Assembly (NCBI GenBank): GCA_964605185.1
Contig: CAZSBF010000105.1
Location: forward strand, 1-14,682
Direction of reading: 5' to 3'
Source: JACRIM01 sp964605185
Lineage (GTDB): Bacteria > Planctomycetota > Phycisphaerae > UBA1845 > UTPLA1
Length of the DNA stretch: 14,682 nucleotides
Shown: positions 13,333-14,682 of the stretch, in pieces
Layout of the letters: every line of letters starts with the position of its first letter
Position numbering within the stretch: the stretch's first letter is position 1
Translations under genes and position numbers: made by a program
Notes under the pieces: model-generated
Databases searched by the model: none
What the model was told of the DNA's origin: nothing
What the model saw: the letters and a program-made list of their open reading frames with translations, nothing else

Positions 13333-14682
13333 ATGCCAATACCGCGTCCGACAACCGAGGACGACCTTCGTGAATTGAAGGAGAGCGCGCTGCATCTGCA
13401 GTCGGCGTTCGCGGCACTGTTGCGCGTGATTCAGAAATTGGAGCAGCTCGCGCCGACGCGGCCCCCGGCGGCGATGCGAAGCCGTCCGACGGCGCCCACT
13501 AAGATACCTCTGCACCCGGGAACGCAGCCTGCGGCGCAGCCAACACCACCGCGGGCGTTGGGTACGCCCGTGTCGCGGGATGAAGAAAACGATGATTCAT
13601 CAGGCGACACGCCGCGCCGAAAGCGGGTGAGCGCGAACCTGGCGGAGAATGCGAATCGCAATCTGTATCGTCGCCCGTCGCAGGAAAGCGTCATGGAGAT
13701 GCTCATCGGCGAGCGGTGGCTGCGCCGGGCCGGGTTATTGGTTCTGCTGCTCGGCTTCTTTTTCCTTCTAAAGTTCGCCTACGACGAGGGAATGCTGACG
13801 CCGGCGGCGCTGTCCATGCTGTTTCTGTTTAGCGGCGGCGCCATCCTGTGCTTGGGCGAGGGGATGCTGCTGTTTGGATGGCGAAAAGTCGCCGGCGTGT
13901 TCTTTGTCGGCGGGCTCATGCTGCACGGGACGATTGCATGGGCGCACGATCTACACGCACTGTTTCCAGTGTGGCTGACGCTCCTGTGCTATGGAGCCAC
14001 GACGTTGCTGCTGGCGGGTGCGGCGGTGCAATGCGAGTCATTGGCGCTGGCGTTGTTCGCGGGCGTATGCGCGGGCGCGGGTCCGATCGGCGTCGGCGTG
14101 CACAATGGACTTTCGCTTCCACTCGTTGGTTATGCGGTTGGGGTGGGCGCTGTACTACTGTTTGCAGGTTGGTGGCGGCGATGGGAGTCGATGCGAATCG
14201 TGGCGTGGGGAGCCTGCGCGACGACGATCGCCATTGCCACATTTAATACGACGGATATACCAAGTGGCTGGGGTGCGCTTTCATGCCTGGCCGGCGTGTA
14301 TGCGGTGTTCACTGTGGAAGCACTGGTGGCAAGTCGGCGCTTGTCGGAACAATCCCCTTGGGAGATCTGCACGGTTTTGCACCTGAACAACATCGCGGCC
14401 TTTGGGGCGGCGGTGTATTTGATGCGTGAAACGCCGCCGGGCCGCCTGATGGCGTTGTGCATCGTGGCGGCCATGGGTGTCTGGATTCTCGCCGGCCGAA
14501 TCAAGGGGCTCGATCTGGCGCCTCGGACGATTCGGCGGGCGATTCGGGTGGACGGCGCGGTTTTTCTCGCGTGGCTGGTACCGCTGCGGTGGGATGGCTA
14601 TCCGGTGACGGTGGCGTGGGGAGTGCAGGCCGTGTTGATGGCATTGGTCTGTCGTCGAATGTTTGGGCCGCTGCCGGCGTTG
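13333..14682 (+). CDS. DUF2339-like polytopic membrane protein, N-terminal part
   Basis: 450 codons are open from the ATG at 13333 to the window end without a stop, so the C-terminus lies outside. Residues 5-40 are a charged, leucine-spaced helix likely to form a coiled coil. A Pro- and Ala-rich linker runs to about residue 115. The membrane part opens with IGERWLRRAGLLVLLLGFFFLLKFAYDEG (from about 125), which is the typical entry of DUF2339 proteins. It goes on through many hydrophobic helices separated by short loops, for example LSMLFLFSGGAILCLGEGMLLFGWRKVAGVFFVGGLMLHG. DUF2339 proteins are large predicted membrane proteins of unknown role. The start has only a weak GAGAG upstream. Being divergent from cdaA, it might share regulation with it, but this is a guess. 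Confidence 0.82.
   Translation, partial: MPIPRPTTEDDLRELKESALHLQSAFAALLRVIQKLEQLAPTRPPAAMRSRPTAPTKIPLHPGTQPAAQPTPPRALGTPVSRDEENDDSSGDTPRRKRVSANLAENANRNLYRRPSQESVMEMLIGERWLRRAGLLVLLLGFFFLLKFAYDEGMLTPAALSMLFLFSGGAILCLGEGMLLFGWRKVAGVFFVGGLMLHGTIAWAHDLHALFPVWLTLLCYGATTLLLAGAAVQCESLALALFAGVCAGAGPIGVGVHNGLSLPLVGYAVGVGAVLLFAGWWRRWESMRIVAWGACATTIAIATFNTTDIPSGWGALSCLAGVYAVFTVEALVASRRLSEQSPWEICTVLHLNNIAAFGAAVYLMRETPPGRLMALCIVAAMGVWILAGRIKGLDLAPRTIRRAIRVDGAVFLAWLVPLRWDGYPVTVAWGVQAVLMALVCRRMFGPLPAL

Overview
The window is high-GC bacterial chromosome with 14 protein genes, two of them cut by the window ends. I see no rRNA, tRNA, insertion sequence, phage gene or CRISPR array. The best guess for the source is a planctomycete or a related environmental bacterium. 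This rests on the mix of a secreted Cys-rich calcium-repeat protein with a Cys-Gly/hydrophobic/Arg tail, a Uma2-family nuclease, a large DUF2339-type membrane protein, a YbbR-like partner beside a diadenylate cyclase, and many orphan genes. It is an inference from gene content and is not proven by any single gene.

Layout. 1-870 (+): C-terminal part of a secreted protein made of seven Asp/Cys/Gly-rich calcium-binding repeats. 878-2250 (-): a 3-hydroxyanthranilate 3,4-dioxygenase gene, followed after 44 bp by an unknown two-helix membrane protein. The dioxygenase gene has a recognisable promoter with a perfect palindrome over the -10 and start region. 2394-3887 (+): secreted PHP-type metallohydrolase. 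3911-4471 (-): Uma2-type endonuclease-like protein. 4564-6674 (+): a PreA-like dihydropyrimidine dehydrogenase subunit carrying an inserted palindromic repeat, translationally coupled to an unknown anchored protein. 6879-7504 (+): antitoxin/PIN toxin pair. 7528-9258 (-): VOC-family protein, then murG. 9408-10742 (+): GTPase HflX. 10840-13109 (-): diadenylate cyclase cdaA, YbbR-like (CdaR-type) protein, then a tiny zinc-ribbon membrane protein. 13333-14682 (+): N-terminal part of a DUF2339-like polytopic membrane protein.

How they fit. Three groups are functionally coherent. The cyclase and its YbbR-like partner form a cyclic-di-AMP module at the membrane. MurG is the last cytoplasmic step of peptidoglycan precursor synthesis. 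The antitoxin and PIN ribonuclease overlap by 4 bp and form a toxin-antitoxin operon. The dioxygenase and the PreA-like protein look like isolated catabolic or cofactor genes without their usual pathway partners nearby.

Nothing here is a clear new multi-gene system. The points most worth a second look are the altered nucleotide-binding motifs in CdaA, a palindromic repeat that has become coding sequence inside preA, the operator-like palindrome on the dioxygenase promoter, a likely leaderless antitoxin mRNA, and the C-terminal sorting-type tail of the repeat protein.
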